Source: an uncultured bacterium (lineage in GTDB: Bacteria; Bacillota; Clostridia; Lachnospirales; Lachnospiraceae). Taken from it: a stretch of 16,285 nt of DNA. Each line of letters starts with the position of its first letter. Positions within the stretch are counted from its first letter, which is position 1. Of this stretch, positions 1 to 8,027 are shown piece by piece. The position numbers and the translations under genes are program-made. Where the stretch lies: contig CALFUE010000199.1 in assembly GCA_937916345.1 (NCBI GenBank), forward strand, positions 1 to 16,285, read 5' to 3'. A model generated the notes under the pieces. The model saw only the letters and a program-made list of their open reading frames with translations. It had not been told where the DNA came from and made no database searches.

Positions 1-1771
1 AGATTTCATTGTTAATGAAAAGGAAAAGCATGTAGTCCTCACTGAAAGCGGAGTACACAAGGTCGAGCAGTATTTCCACCTGGAGAACCTTGCAGATGCA
101 GAGAATCTGGAGATCCAGCACAATATTATTTTAGCGCTTCGCGCCCATAACCTCATGGCAAAGGACAAGGATTATGTTGTGAAAGATGACGAGGTTTTGA
201 TAGTGGATGAGTTTACCGGTCGTATTATGCCGGGGCGCCGTTATTCTGACGGCCTGCACCAGGCCATAGAGGCAAAGGAGCATGTAAAGGTAAAGAGGGA
301 GTCAAAAACCCTCGCCACCATAACCTTCCAGAATTTTTTCAATAAGTTTGAGAAAAAATCAGGCATGACTGGTACCGCTCTGACAGAGGAGCAGGAGTTC
401 CGCGCCATATACGGCATGGATGTAGTGGTGATCCCCACTAACAAGCCCGTCGCCCGTGTCGATCACGACGACGCTGTATACAAGACGCAGGCCGAGAAGT
501 TCAAGGCTGTGGCGGATGAGGTGGAGGCGTCCTATAAAAAACGTCAGCCTGTGCTGGTGGGTACTATCACTATCGAGACATCCGAGCTGGTGAGCAGGAT
601 GCTGAATAAGAGGGGTATCCCCCATCAGGTGCTGAACGCGAAATTTCACGAGAAGGAAGCGGAGATCGTAGCTCATGCGGGTGAGGCCGGAACAGTGACC
701 ATTGCCACCAATATGGCGGGTCGTGGTACGGATATCAAGCTGGATGATGAGGCTCTGACCGCCGGAGGTTTAAAGATAATAGGAACGGAGCGTCACGAGT
801 CGAGGCGTATAGACAACCAGCTGCGAGGCCGCGCAGGACGACAGGGCGACGTCGGCGAGTCAAAGTTTTATATCTCGCTGGAGGACAATCTGATGCGTCT
901 CTTTGGCTCCGAGACGCTGATCAATATGTTCAACACACTGAAGGTTCCTGAGGGTGAGGAGATACAGCACAAGTCCCTGACAAAAGCCATCGAGAACGCT
1001 CAGAAAAAGATAGAGTCAAACAACTTCGGTATCAGAAAAAACCTCTTGGATTACGATCAGGTGATGAACGAGCAGCGCGAGATTATTTATGAAGAGCGCC
1101 GCAAGGTTCTTGACGGTGAGAACATGCGCGACACCATATTCCGCATGATGGCGGATTTTGTGGATCAGGCCGTGGATCGCTCCATTTCCGAGGATATTCC
1201 GAGAGAGGAGTGGGATCTGGGCGAGCTGAACAATATACTTACTCCGGTAGTTGCCATCGATCCCGTGACAGAGGACAGCATTTCTGATATTTCAAATGTA
1301 AAGGTGCTGAAGCAGGATCTGAAGGAAAAGGCTGCGGCTGCCTACGAGGCAAAGGAGGGAGAATTCCCGGATGCGGAGAGCATCAGGGAGCTGGAGCGCG
1401 TTATTATTTTGAAGTCTATCGACCGCAGGTGGATGACTCATATCGACGATATGGATCAGCTGCGTCAGGGTATTGGACTTCAGGCATACGCCCAGAAGGA
1501 TCCGCTGGTGGAGTACAAGCTTCAGGGTTATGATATGTTTGACGAGCTTACCGCTGGAATTACCGAGGATACCCTCAGACTTCTCTATCATGTAAAGGTT
1601 GAGGAAAAAGTGGAGAGAGAGCAGGTGGCACAGCCTATAGGTACAAACAGGGATGAGTCGGCAGGCACCGGACCAAAGAAGAGGGCGGACAAAAAGGTTT
1701 ACCCGAACGATCCGTGTCCCTGCGGATCCGGTAAGAAATACAAGCAGTGCCACGGAAGGGGCAATATATGA
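1..1771 (+). CDS. secA: Preprotein translocase ATPase SecA, C-terminal part (5' end outside window)
   Basis: SecA is the cytoplasmic ATPase motor that drives unfolded preproteins through SecYEG. The frame is open from base 2 with no start, so this is about 589 residues of a protein usually 800-950 long. It begins in or near the preprotein cross-linking domain. Fragment residues about 236-247 read TNMAGRGTDIKL (helicase motif V). Residues around 273 read QLRGRAGRQGD (motif VI, arginine finger region). The helical scaffold and wing follow, including DQLRQGIGLQAYAQKDPL. The tail ends in a SEC-C zinc motif, CPCGSGKKYKQCH, with ligands C572, C574, C583 and H584 (fragment numbering). The stop TGA overlaps the ATG of the next gene as ATGA, which indicates translational coupling. 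Identity is certain. Upstream control cannot be seen. prfB, often next to secA in Firmicutes, does not follow. Confidence 0.98.
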   Translation, partial: DFIVNEKEKHVVLTESGVHKVEQYFHLENLADAENLEIQHNIILALRAHNLMAKDKDYVVKDDEVLIVDEFTGRIMPGRRYSDGLHQAIEAKEHVKVKRESKTLATITFQNFFNKFEKKSGMTGTALTEEQEFRAIYGMDVVVIPTNKPVARVDHDDAVYKTQAEKFKAVADEVEASYKKRQPVLVGTITIETSELVSRMLNKRGIPHQVLNAKFHEKEAEIVAHAGEAGTVTIATNMAGRGTDIKLDDEALTAGGLKIIGTERHESRRIDNQLRGRAGRQGDVGESKFYISLEDNLMRLFGSETLINMFNTLKVPEGEEIQHKSLTKAIENAQKKIESNNFGIRKNLLDYDQVMNEQREIIYEERRKVLDGENMRDTIFRMMADFVDQAVDRSISEDIPREEWDLGELNNILTPVVAIDPVTEDSISDISNVKVLKQDLKEKAAAAYEAKEGEFPDAESIRELERVIILKSIDRRWMTHIDDMDQLRQGIGLQAYAQKDPLVEYKLQGYDMFDELTAGITEDTLRLLYHVKVEEKVEREQVAQPIGTNRDESAGTGPKKRADKKVYPNDPCPCGSGKKYKQCHGRGNI

Positions 1772-2835
1772 GAAAAAAGCTGGTTTCCATCGCGCTTGCG
1801 CTTGCCATTCTTGTCTCGCCGGTATATTCCGCAGGCGGGAGGGAGATGGATGTTTATGCCGCAAGCGTGTATACATCTACAAATCAGATAACATCCTATC
1901 TAAAGGATCTGCTCTCTGACGAGGGAAATACCGTGGCGGTGCTACGGACAAATTTTTCTCTGTCGAGGAAGACTCTGGCAAAGTGTATCTCCGAGGCAGC
2001 CTTAGCAAATGGCCGGGCAATGACGGTAGCGTCGCCGGCCTATTCCTATGTGGCGCGGGGCTCGGATTACGAGTACAGGGTAGATGTGCCGCCTTCAATT
2101 TTTACGGATGTGGTGCTGCTTTCATCTGAGGCAAATGCCTACAAGAGAGCCATCCGTGCCTTGAGGGACAGGGATTATTCCACGGCCTTCTATTCTGAAA
2201 ACAATATGTATTATGATATTTTTCTGAGGGCGGTGGAGCAGCATCCTGAGTACAATTACAATGTGACTATCTGGAGAAGCTCTAACGGCACCTGTGGTTA
2301 CAGATTGTCAGACGATGTGAGCGCCTCAGAGGTGAAGTCACAAATGAAAAAGGCTGACAAAAAAGCCGATTCCATCATTGTCTCCATCATAAAGGAGGGG
2401 ATGACGACTTCGGAAAAATATCAGGCTATCCACGATTATCTGGTTAAAAATACCGTATATGATATTGAGACCTATGACAGTGGGGGCGATGACTGGGGTG
2501 AGACATACACGGCCTACGGCTGTCTAATAGATCGTTACGCGGTCTGTCAGGGTTACGCTGCGGCATTCAATCTGCTCTGCGCGAAAGCAGGGCTTTCCAC
2601 CATCGCGGTGAATGGAACCGGAAAGGGCGGATCCCATGCCTGGAATATGGTGAAACTGGGCAGCGAGTACAGGTATGTGGATGTGACCTGGGATGATCCG
2701 GTTCCTGACAGGGGCGACAATGTCTCCTACAAATATTATATGCTGACGGCGGATGAGATTGGAATGGATCACAAATGGCTGAAAACAAAGTTTGCCGTGA
2801 AATATGTGAAGTACAGCAAGTATGCTTTTGATTGA
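1768..2835 (+). CDS. Secreted transglutaminase-like domain protein
   Basis: Predicted exported protein of 355 residues. I chose ATG 1768 because it overlaps the secA stop and has a GGAAGGGG site 7 nt upstream; a GTG at 1747 would add seven residues ahead of a clean signal peptide. Residues 1-21 or 1-31 form the signal peptide (KK, hydrophobic core, then VYS-A or VYA-A). About 170 residues without recognised motifs follow. Residues about 225-335 match the transglutaminase-like core: Cys260 in VCQGYA, His290 in SHAWN and Asp305 in DVTWDD form the usual Cys-His-Asp triad. Proteins of this family in Clostridia are secreted or surface cysteine proteases/amidases, often with unknown substrates; cross-linking activity should not be assumed. 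The neighbouring autolysin suggests work at the cell wall, which is inference. No cell-wall-binding repeats or sortase signal are visible. Confidence 0.85.
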   Translation: MRKKLVSIALALAILVSPVYSAGGREMDVYAASVYTSTNQITSYLKDLLSDEGNTVAVLRTNFSLSRKTLAKCISEAALANGRAMTVASPAYSYVARGSDYEYRVDVPPSIFTDVVLLSSEANAYKRAIRALRDRDYSTAFYSENNMYYDIFLRAVEQHPEYNYNVTIWRSSNGTCGYRLSDDVSASEVKSQMKKADKKADSIIVSIIKEGMTTSEKYQAIHDYLVKNTVYDIETYDSGGDDWGETYTAYGCLIDRYAVCQGYAAAFNLLCAKAGLSTIAVNGTGKGGSHAWNMVKLGSEYRYVDVTWDDPVPDRGDNVSYKYYMLTADEIGMDHKWLKTKFAVKYVKYSKYAFD

Positions 2836-2858
2836 TCGTTGAAAGGTAATCATTGATT

Positions 2859-5471
2859 ATGAAGAAAAGTTTTTTTGCGGCGGTGATGGTGCTCACCCTG
2901 GGTCTTACGACAGGGGTCAGCACTCCTGTTTACGCGGATGAGACGAATGATGTCATCAGTCTGACTGATGGTGTCGTGAGTGATGAGACGGCGGGCACGA
3001 CGGAAGCGTCGGGTATTGCGGGTGCGGAGGATGTTACAGATACCGAAGACGCAGATACTTCTGTTACAGACACTTTAGAAGCGGATACTTCCAATACGGA
3101 TACTTCTGATACGGATACTTCCGATACGGGAACTTCAGGAGACGCTTATGACGAGACGGTGGCTCGTCCCCAGATAGGCAGCGGCGGAAATATCACCATC
3201 GCCATAGACGCGGGGCATGGCGGTTCTGACAACGGAGCCAGCGCCAACGGACTGGTAGAAAAGGAGATAAACCTGAAGCTGGCTCAGTATGTGGTGGAAT
3301 ATCTTTCCACCTACGACGGTATCACTGTGTATATGACGAGAGCCAGCGATGTCTATGTGGGATTGGAACAGAGAGTGGAGATGGCAACGACTGCCGGCGC
3401 GGATTTGTTTATCTCACTTCACAACAATTCGGCGTCATCTGCCTCTACCGTTGGTACCGAGATCTATTATCCCAACGCAAATTTTAACAAAAAGCTGAAT
3501 ACCATCGGTATCGGGCTCTCCAGTTCGATCCTCAGGGAACTGACAAAGCTCGGGCTCTACGACAGAGGCATCAAGACAAGAAACTCTTCCGCGGGAACTG
3601 TCTATTCCGATGGCTCCGTGGCGGATTATTATTCTGTCATAAGAAACGCGAAGAGGGTGGGCATTTGTGGCATCATCGTGGAGCACGCCTTCCTCACGGG
3701 TACTTCCGACGCAAAGTTTCTCTCGTCGGAAGCAAATATCAGGGCGGCTGCCATGGCGGATGTGCAGGGTATCGTAAATTACCTGAGTCTCGAGCCCGAG
3801 GCTAGCCAGACACCGAATCTGACCATACAGTCTCCCGGCACTGGCATCGTAAATCTGTCATGGGATGAGGTGGCAACCGCAAAGGGATATCTGGTCTACC
3901 GCTCTACAAAGTCTAACAAGGGCTTCAAGAAGGTGGGTAAGCTCACCGGCAGCTCTGACACATTCTGGAGTGATCTGGAGGTTCCTGTGGGAACCAGCTA
4001 TTATTACAAGGTTCGCAGCTACAGATATATCGACGGTTATTATATTTACAGTGATTACTCGGATGTGCTGGAAGGGCATACCATTGGGGGCACGAAGATA
4101 CAGCGCGCCCTGCAGAAGGACAACTATCTGAAGCTCTGGTGGGACGAGACGCCGGACGCCGACGGCTATCAGCTTCAGAGGAAGGTTTCAGGACAGGGAA
4201 GCTATGAGGTAGTGGCTAATGTTGCCGGAAAGACTTCGTACGCGGACAGAACCGTGGAGCCGGATCTGAATTATGTATACAAGGTCATTCCTCTGAATAT
4301 CCTGAGCGGAAGCGAGGGCTACGGTACCGAGTCAAAGGTATTCCGCGTATCTTACCTCGCGGCGCCGAATATAAAGGTTATTAAGTTTAAGAGCAAGGGA
4401 CGCATCGGGCTGTCATGGTTTGAGACGACCGGTGCGGGCGGATATGAGGTTTACCGCTCTGAGATGGAGGACGGTGATTACACGCTGGTTGCGACGACTG
4501 CTTCCGACAAGAGATCCTTTGTGGATTCCGGTGTTGAGGTCGGAAAGACTTACTATTACAAAATAAAGGCGATAAGGACGGCGAACAGCAAATATCAGAT
4601 CGATGGTGATTCCGAGCCGGGAGTGCCCGTAGGCTTCAAGAACTTCGATACTCCTGTGCTCTACACGGCAGAGACTTCCACCGAGACGGATGGAGTATAT
4701 CTGCAGTGGAAGAATGTGGACGGAGCCGATGAGTACAGGATCTACCGTTCTACGGATCCTACCAGCGGCTTTACGACCGTAAAGAAGATCAAACCGGCCG
4801 AGGGCGAGGTCTCAGACTATACTGATGTGTTTGACTCAGAGCCGGGGGAGGTTTACTACTACAAGATCAAGGCTGGTCGCACCACATCAGACGGACAGTA
4901 TGTGGTATCAGAGGCTTCCAATGTGGAGAGCACCATTACAGGTTATTCCATAATGGGAGTCAGTCGCACGGATGTGGATCAGATGGTAAACTTCTATATT
5001 AATCGCGGCGGTGATTACCCGGAGCTCTACGCTGACTACGGAGCTTCCACTATTGAGGAGTTTGCGGCTATTGTGTATGAGGAGGCCGAGGCCGAGGGCG
5101 TGCGGGCAGAGGTTGTCTTCGGACAGGTCTGCAAGGAGACGGGATTCCTGCGCTTCGGCGGCGATGTAAGTCCTGAACAGTGTAATTTCGCAGGGATTGG
5201 AGCCACTGGAGGCGGCGTGAAGGGTGCGGCGTTCCCGGATGTGAGGACCGGAATCAGGGCGCAGGTGCAGCATCTGAAGGCGTATGCGTCTGATGCTGAG
5301 CTGGTAAATGAGGTTGTGGATCCGCGTTTTGACAAGGTTACCAGGGGGACTTGCATTTATGTCGAGTGGCTCGGCATCAGTGAGAATCCCTATGGCGCGG
5401 GTTGGGCCACTGCAATCGGATATGGTTACAGCCTGCGTGATGACTACATCAAGCCGATGTTAGCGACCTGA
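2859..5471 (+). CDS. Secreted bifunctional autolysin: amidase, four Fn3-like repeats, glucosaminidase
   Basis: Large exported peptidoglycan hydrolase, about 870 residues. Residues 1-27 are a signal peptide ending near VYA-D. Residues about 30-105 are an acidic Thr/Ser/Asp linker with TDTS-type repeats. Residues about 110-295 are an Amidase_3 N-acetylmuramoyl-L-alanine amidase: zinc ligands H120 (DAGHGG), E134 (VEKE) and H188 (SLHNN), and catalytic E275 (VEHAFLTG). Four fibronectin-III-like repeats start near 321, 408, 501 and 598, each with a pattern like LSW...GYxVYRS and a closing YYYKI/V. Residues about 705-870 resemble a GH73-type glucosaminidase, with E760 in KETGF as probable acid. It would cut both the stem-peptide amide and the glycan strand. 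Start choice is uncertain: GAAAGG at 2841 is 12 nt from ATG 2859 but only 6 nt from TTG 2853, which would add two residues. Its place 23 nt after the transglutaminase gene implies one transcript. Confidence 0.9.
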   Translation: MKKSFFAAVMVLTLGLTTGVSTPVYADETNDVISLTDGVVSDETAGTTEASGIAGAEDVTDTEDADTSVTDTLEADTSNTDTSDTDTSDTGTSGDAYDETVARPQIGSGGNITIAIDAGHGGSDNGASANGLVEKEINLKLAQYVVEYLSTYDGITVYMTRASDVYVGLEQRVEMATTAGADLFISLHNNSASSASTVGTEIYYPNANFNKKLNTIGIGLSSSILRELTKLGLYDRGIKTRNSSAGTVYSDGSVADYYSVIRNAKRVGICGIIVEHAFLTGTSDAKFLSSEANIRAAAMADVQGIVNYLSLEPEASQTPNLTIQSPGTGIVNLSWDEVATAKGYLVYRSTKSNKGFKKVGKLTGSSDTFWSDLEVPVGTSYYYKVRSYRYIDGYYIYSDYSDVLEGHTIGGTKIQRALQKDNYLKLWWDETPDADGYQLQRKVSGQGSYEVVANVAGKTSYADRTVEPDLNYVYKVIPLNILSGSEGYGTESKVFRVSYLAAPNIKVIKFKSKGRIGLSWFETTGAGGYEVYRSEMEDGDYTLVATTASDKRSFVDSGVEVGKTYYYKIKAIRTANSKYQIDGDSEPGVPVGFKNFDTPVLYTAETSTETDGVYLQWKNVDGADEYRIYRSTDPTSGFTTVKKIKPAEGEVSDYTDVFDSEPGEVYYYKIKAGRTTSDGQYVVSEASNVESTITGYSIMGVSRTDVDQMVNFYINRGGDYPELYADYGASTIEEFAAIVYEEAEAEGVRAEVVFGQVCKETGFLRFGGDVSPEQCNFAGIGATGGGVKGAAFPDVRTGIRAQVQHLKAYASDAELVNEVVDPRFDKVTRGTCIYVEWLGISENPYGAGWATAIGYGYSLRDDYIKPMLAT

Positions 5472-5504
5472 GATGGTGGCTGGATGGATCTTTTTACCGG
5501 ATCC

Positions 5505-5683
5505 GCAGCATTCACTGCCGTGATATGACGACAAACTGCTTCGCTGCTTTTGTCTCGTTACGTCGCATTCGGACACCGCTTTGGCTCACATAGGTTCTTT
5601 TGTTCGCGTCGCGGTGCCGCACGACTTGACTGGCTGCAGTCGCTTGCAATGTTTGTCTGCTATATCACGGCGGTAAATGCTGC
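5505..5683. repeat. Long imperfect palindrome, MITE-like or structured RNA element
   Basis: The outer arms at 5505-5526 and 5662-5683 are inverted repeats matching at 20 of 22 positions. Further nested pairings follow inward: GACAAAC 5530-5536 with GTTTGTC 5651-5657; CTGC 5544-5547 with GCAG 5636-5639; GTTA and GTCG at 5557-5565 with CGAC and TGAC at 5622-5630; and CGG-CACCGC 5570-5579 with GCGGTGCCG 5611-5619, with one bulged A. A loop of about 31 nt closes the fold. No open frame spans it, there is no T-run after it, so it is not a typical intrinsic terminator, and no clear target-site duplication is visible. It could be a non-autonomous mobile element, a palindromic intergenic repeat, or a folded 3' end for the secA transcript. 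Confidence 0.6.
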
Positions 5684-5730
5684 ACACATTAAAATATGGC
5701 TGTGAATAGTAACAAATAAAAAAAAACATA

Positions 5731-5759
5731 TTGACTAACAAAAATTTCCGTGTTAGAAT
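5731..5759 (+). promoter_or_regulatory. Sigma-A-type promoter of the rpmG-secE-nusG-rpl cluster
   Basis: TTGACT (5731-5736) and TAGAAT (5754-5759) are separated by 17 nt. A TG one base upstream of the -10 (5751-5752) makes it an extended -10. An A-rich run at about 5715-5727 could act as an UP element. Transcription would begin near 5766, leaving a leader of about 75 nt before rpmG. This fits strong growth-related expression. The match is by eye to the consensus. Confidence 0.8.
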
Positions 5760-5839
5760 GTCCAAGTTGCAAATAGCGGAAGAATTCTGCTCAAACGAAA
5801 TGACAACAGATACATAGATACGTATACGGAGGAGTTATC

Positions 5840-5989
5840 ATGCGTACCAAGATCACATTGGCATGTACAGAGTGCCAGAGACGCAACTACAATCTCACAA
5901 AGGATAAGAAGACACATCCCGATCGTATGGAGACAAAGAAGTACTGCAGATTCTGCAGGACTCATACGGTGCATAAGGAGACAAAATAA
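5840..5989 (+). CDS. rpmG: 50S ribosomal protein L33
   Basis: A 49-residue basic protein of the large ribosomal subunit. It begins MRTKITLACTECQRRNY and carries two Cys pairs, C9/C12 and C36/C39 (YCRFC). It is therefore the zinc-binding form rather than the Cys-free paralogue made under zinc limitation in many Firmicutes. An ATG at 5840 follows GGAGGAG at about 5828-5834. The stop TAA shares one base with the secE start (TAATG). The order rpmG-secE-nusG is the standard arrangement in Firmicutes and confirms the call. Confidence 0.95.
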   Translation: MRTKITLACTECQRRNYNLTKDKKTHPDRMETKKYCRFCRTHTVHKETK

Positions 5990-6192
5990 TGGCGGATAAG
6001 TCAGCAACACCTGCAAAGGAAGGTTTCTTTGCCGGTATCAGCAGCGAATTTAAAAAGATCATTTGGCCCACTAGGATAGCGGTAGCAAAGGAGACTACTG
6101 CTGTTGTCGTTGTGAGCGTAGTGGTAGGTCTGATCATCGCGCTGCTCGACTATGTGATACAGTACGGTGTGGATGTTCTTATCAAACTGTAG
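5989..6192 (+). CDS. secE: Preprotein translocase subunit SecE
   Basis: A 67-residue single-span membrane protein that clamps SecY in the SecYEG channel. Residues 12-35 form the amphipathic surface helix with the family's signature WPTR at 26-29. Residues about 38-57 form the single transmembrane helix (Val/Ile-rich). The length is the short Gram-positive form, lacking the two extra N-terminal spans of the E. coli protein. The start overlaps the rpmG stop by one base, with AAGGAG about 8-10 nt upstream. The partner ATPase SecA is encoded at the start of this window, in a separate transcription unit. Confidence 0.95.
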   Translation: MADKSATPAKEGFFAGISSEFKKIIWPTRIAVAKETTAVVVVSVVVGLIIALLDYVIQYGVDVLIKL

Positions 6193-6209
6193 GAATTAGG
6201 AGGTGAAGT

Positions 6210-6728
6210 ATGGACGAAGCAGCATGGTATGTAGTTCATACCTACTCCGGCTATGAGAACAAGGTAAAGGCAAACCTGGACAAGGCCATCGAGAACCAGC
6301 ATTTGGAGGATCAGATATTTGAGGTTCGCGTGCCTATGGTGGATGTCACCGAGGTGAAGAACGGACAGAAAAAATCAGTCTCAAAGAAGCTGTTCCCCGG
6401 CTATGTCCTGATCAATATGATAAACAATAACGATACTTGGTATCTCGTGAGAAATACCAGAGGTGTTACCGGCTTCGTGGGACCGGGATCAAAACCTGTT
6501 CCTCTGACTGATCTGGAGATGCACAATCTGGGCATCGCCACAGACAAGCTGGTGGTAGACTTTACCGAGGGAGATACCGTGGTGGTCATAAGCGGTATCT
6601 GGAAGGATACGGTCGGCGTCATTCAGGCTATGAATGAGAGTAAGCAGATAGTAACAATAAATGTGGATATGTTTGGCAGGGAGACCCCGGTGGAGATAAG
6701 CTTCGCTGAAGTCAGAAAGGCCAACTGA
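6210..6728 (+). CDS. nusG: Transcription termination/antitermination factor NusG
   Basis: A 172-residue elongation factor that binds RNA polymerase at the clamp and links it to Rho or to the ribosome. It has the NGN domain at the N-terminus (AAWYVVHTYSGYENKVKANL; FPGYVLINM in the middle) and a C-terminal KOW domain from about residue 118 (EGDTVVVISGIWKDTVGVI). AGGAGG lies 8-9 nt before the ATG. It sits 17 nt after secE and 18 nt before rplK, in one operon. Confidence 0.97.
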   Translation: MDEAAWYVVHTYSGYENKVKANLDKAIENQHLEDQIFEVRVPMVDVTEVKNGQKKSVSKKLFPGYVLINMINNNDTWYLVRNTRGVTGFVGPGSKPVPLTDLEMHNLGIATDKLVVDFTEGDTVVVISGIWKDTVGVIQAMNESKQIVTINVDMFGRETPVEISFAEVRKAN

Positions 6729-6746
6729 GTATAGGAGGACAATAAA

Positions 6747-7172
6747 ATGGCAAAGAAGGTAGAAGGCTATATCAAGCTTCAGATCCCTGCAGGCAAGGCA
6801 ACACCTGCTCCACCTGTCGGACCCGCGCTTGGTCAGCACGGTGTAAACATTGTAGAATTCACAAAGCAGTTTAATGCAAAGACAGCTGATATGGGCGATA
6901 CTATCGTTCCCACGGTCATCACTGTATATGCAGACAGATCATTCAGTTTCATCACAAAGACTCCTCCTGCGGCAGTAATGATCAAGAAGGCATGCAACAT
7001 AAAGAGTGGCTCCGGCGTTCCCAACAAGACAAAGGTAGCAAAGATCTCCCGCGAAAAGCTTGAGGAGATCGCTCAAACAAAGATGCCCGACCTCAATGCA
7101 GGCTCATTGGAGGCGGCAGTTTCAATGATCAAGGGAACCTGCCGCAGCATGGGTGTAGAGGTAGAGGGCTGA
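6747..7172 (+). CDS. rplK: 50S ribosomal protein L11
   Basis: A 141-residue protein of the GTPase-associated centre, where it binds 23S rRNA beneath the L10-L12 stalk and is the site of thiostrepton action. The N-terminal domain shows the Pro-rich stretch PAGKATPAPPVGPALGQHG, and FITKTPPAAVMIKKA follows. The C-terminal RNA-binding domain ends near GTCRSMGVEVEG. Length is normal for the family. AGGAGG precedes the ATG by 9 nt. No oddities. Confidence 0.98.
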   Translation: MAKKVEGYIKLQIPAGKATPAPPVGPALGQHGVNIVEFTKQFNAKTADMGDTIVPTVITVYADRSFSFITKTPPAAVMIKKACNIKSGSGVPNKTKVAKISREKLEEIAQTKMPDLNAGSLEAAVSMIKGTCRSMGVEVEG

Positions 7173-7186
7173 TATCCGTACCCAAA

Positions 7187-7217
7187 GATGGGAGAGCGAT
7201 GAGCTCGATAATACCAC
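7187..7217 (+). promoter_or_regulatory. Possible L1-binding regulatory hairpin ahead of rplA
   Basis: In the 60-nt rplK-rplA spacer, GAGC (7194-7197) pairs with GCTC (7203-7206) around a GATGA loop. Flanking TGG (7189-7191) can pair with CCA (7214-7216), leaving an asymmetric internal loop. The site ends just before the rplA ribosome binding site AAGGAG. L1 is known to repress its own mRNA by binding a site that mimics its 23S rRNA target, and GGGAG...TACCAC strings in this spacer recur in Firmicutes to my recollection. The assignment rests on position and shape. Confidence 0.4.
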
Positions 7218-7232
7218 AAAGGAGATAAGACA

Positions 7233-7928
7233 ATGAAAAGAGGAAAGCGTTACACAGGTCTCGCTGACAATGTCGAGGCCGGAAAGCTTTACGACTCCGC
7301 AGAGGCTATCTCAGTCGTAAAGAAAAATGCTACCGCGAAGTTTGATGAGACGGTAGAGGTACACATCCGTACGGGCTGTGACGGCAGGCATGCAGAGCAG
7401 CAGATCAGAGGAGCCGTAGTACTCCCCCACGGAACAGGAAAGAAGGTTCGAGTGCTGGTATTTGCAAAGGGCGTAAAGGCAGACGAGGCACAGGCAGCAA
7501 GAGCTGACTATGTCGGAGCTGATGAGCTTGTTCCGAAGATCCAAAACGACGGATGGCTCGATTTCGATGTGGTAGTGGCAACTCCTGATATGATGGGCGT
7601 TGTAGGAAGACTCGGAAGAGTTCTCGGTCCTAAGGGACTGATGCCGAACCCGAAGGCAGGTACGGTCACAATGGATGTGACAAAGGCCATCGAGGATATC
7701 AAAGCCGGAAAGATCGAGTACAGGCTGGACAAGGCAAACATTGTGCATGTGCCGATAGGGAAGGCGTCGTTCTCTGAGGAGCAGCTCAAGGACAATTTGG
7801 ATGCCCTCATGGGAGCAGTAGTAAAGGCTAAGCCTTCATCGCTGAAGGGTACATACATCAAGAGCTGTGTGCTCACATCTACAATGGGACCCGGCGTAAA
7901 GATGAGTGTTAACCAGTTTTCAGCATAA
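7233..7928 (+). CDS. rplA: 50S ribosomal protein L1
   Basis: A 231-residue protein that forms the L1 stalk of the large subunit and helps release E-site tRNA. It begins MKRGKRYTGLADNVEAGKLY. It carries the conserved core LGRVLGPKGLMPNPKAGTVT and the C-terminal stretch VHVPIGKASF. Length is normal. An AAGGAG site lies 8-9 nt before ATG 7233. It is probably also its own translational repressor, through the hairpin just upstream. Confidence 0.98.
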   Translation: MKRGKRYTGLADNVEAGKLYDSAEAISVVKKNATAKFDETVEVHIRTGCDGRHAEQQIRGAVVLPHGTGKKVRVLVFAKGVKADEAQAARADYVGADELVPKIQNDGWLDFDVVVATPDMMGVVGRLGRVLGPKGLMPNPKAGTVTMDVTKAIEDIKAGKIEYRLDKANIVHVPIGKASFSEEQLKDNLDALMGAVVKAKPSSLKGTYIKSCVLTSTMGPGVKMSVNQFSA

Positions 7929-7950
7929 CAGCATAAAATAAAATATAGAT

Positions 7951-8010
7951 ATTCGCACCGAAGACAGCAGGCATCGAGAGGTTTAATGGTTTAGCCGCCC
8001 GCCGAGGAAA
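7951..8010 (+). ncRNA. Ribosomal protein L10 leader
   Basis: The rplA-rplJ spacer carries the sequence hallmarks of the L10 leader RNA, including GCACCGAAGACAGCAGGC (7955-7972) and CCGCCGAGGAAAG (about 7999-8011). These are separated by a variable hairpin region. In Firmicutes, L10 (with L12) binds this structure and shuts off its own operon. Here a perfectly placed intrinsic terminator follows 17 nt later. Ends are approximate. Confidence 0.85.
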
Positions 8011-8027
8011 GAAAACAGCTACTTATG

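Noticed and set aside
1292..1876. Open frame of 194 residues on the minus strand
   Set aside because: It is a shadow of secA and the following gene, and its composition is typical of a reverse frame.
3040..3140. Tandem GATAC(T/G)-type repeats as a CRISPR-like or regulatory repeat
   Set aside because: The repeats are in frame and encode the acidic TDTS linker of the autolysin; there are no spacers of constant length.
5486..5504. GGATC/GATCC hairpin after the autolysin gene as a terminator
   Set aside because: Only five base pairs, the T-run is in the loop rather than after the stem, and nothing else supports termination there.
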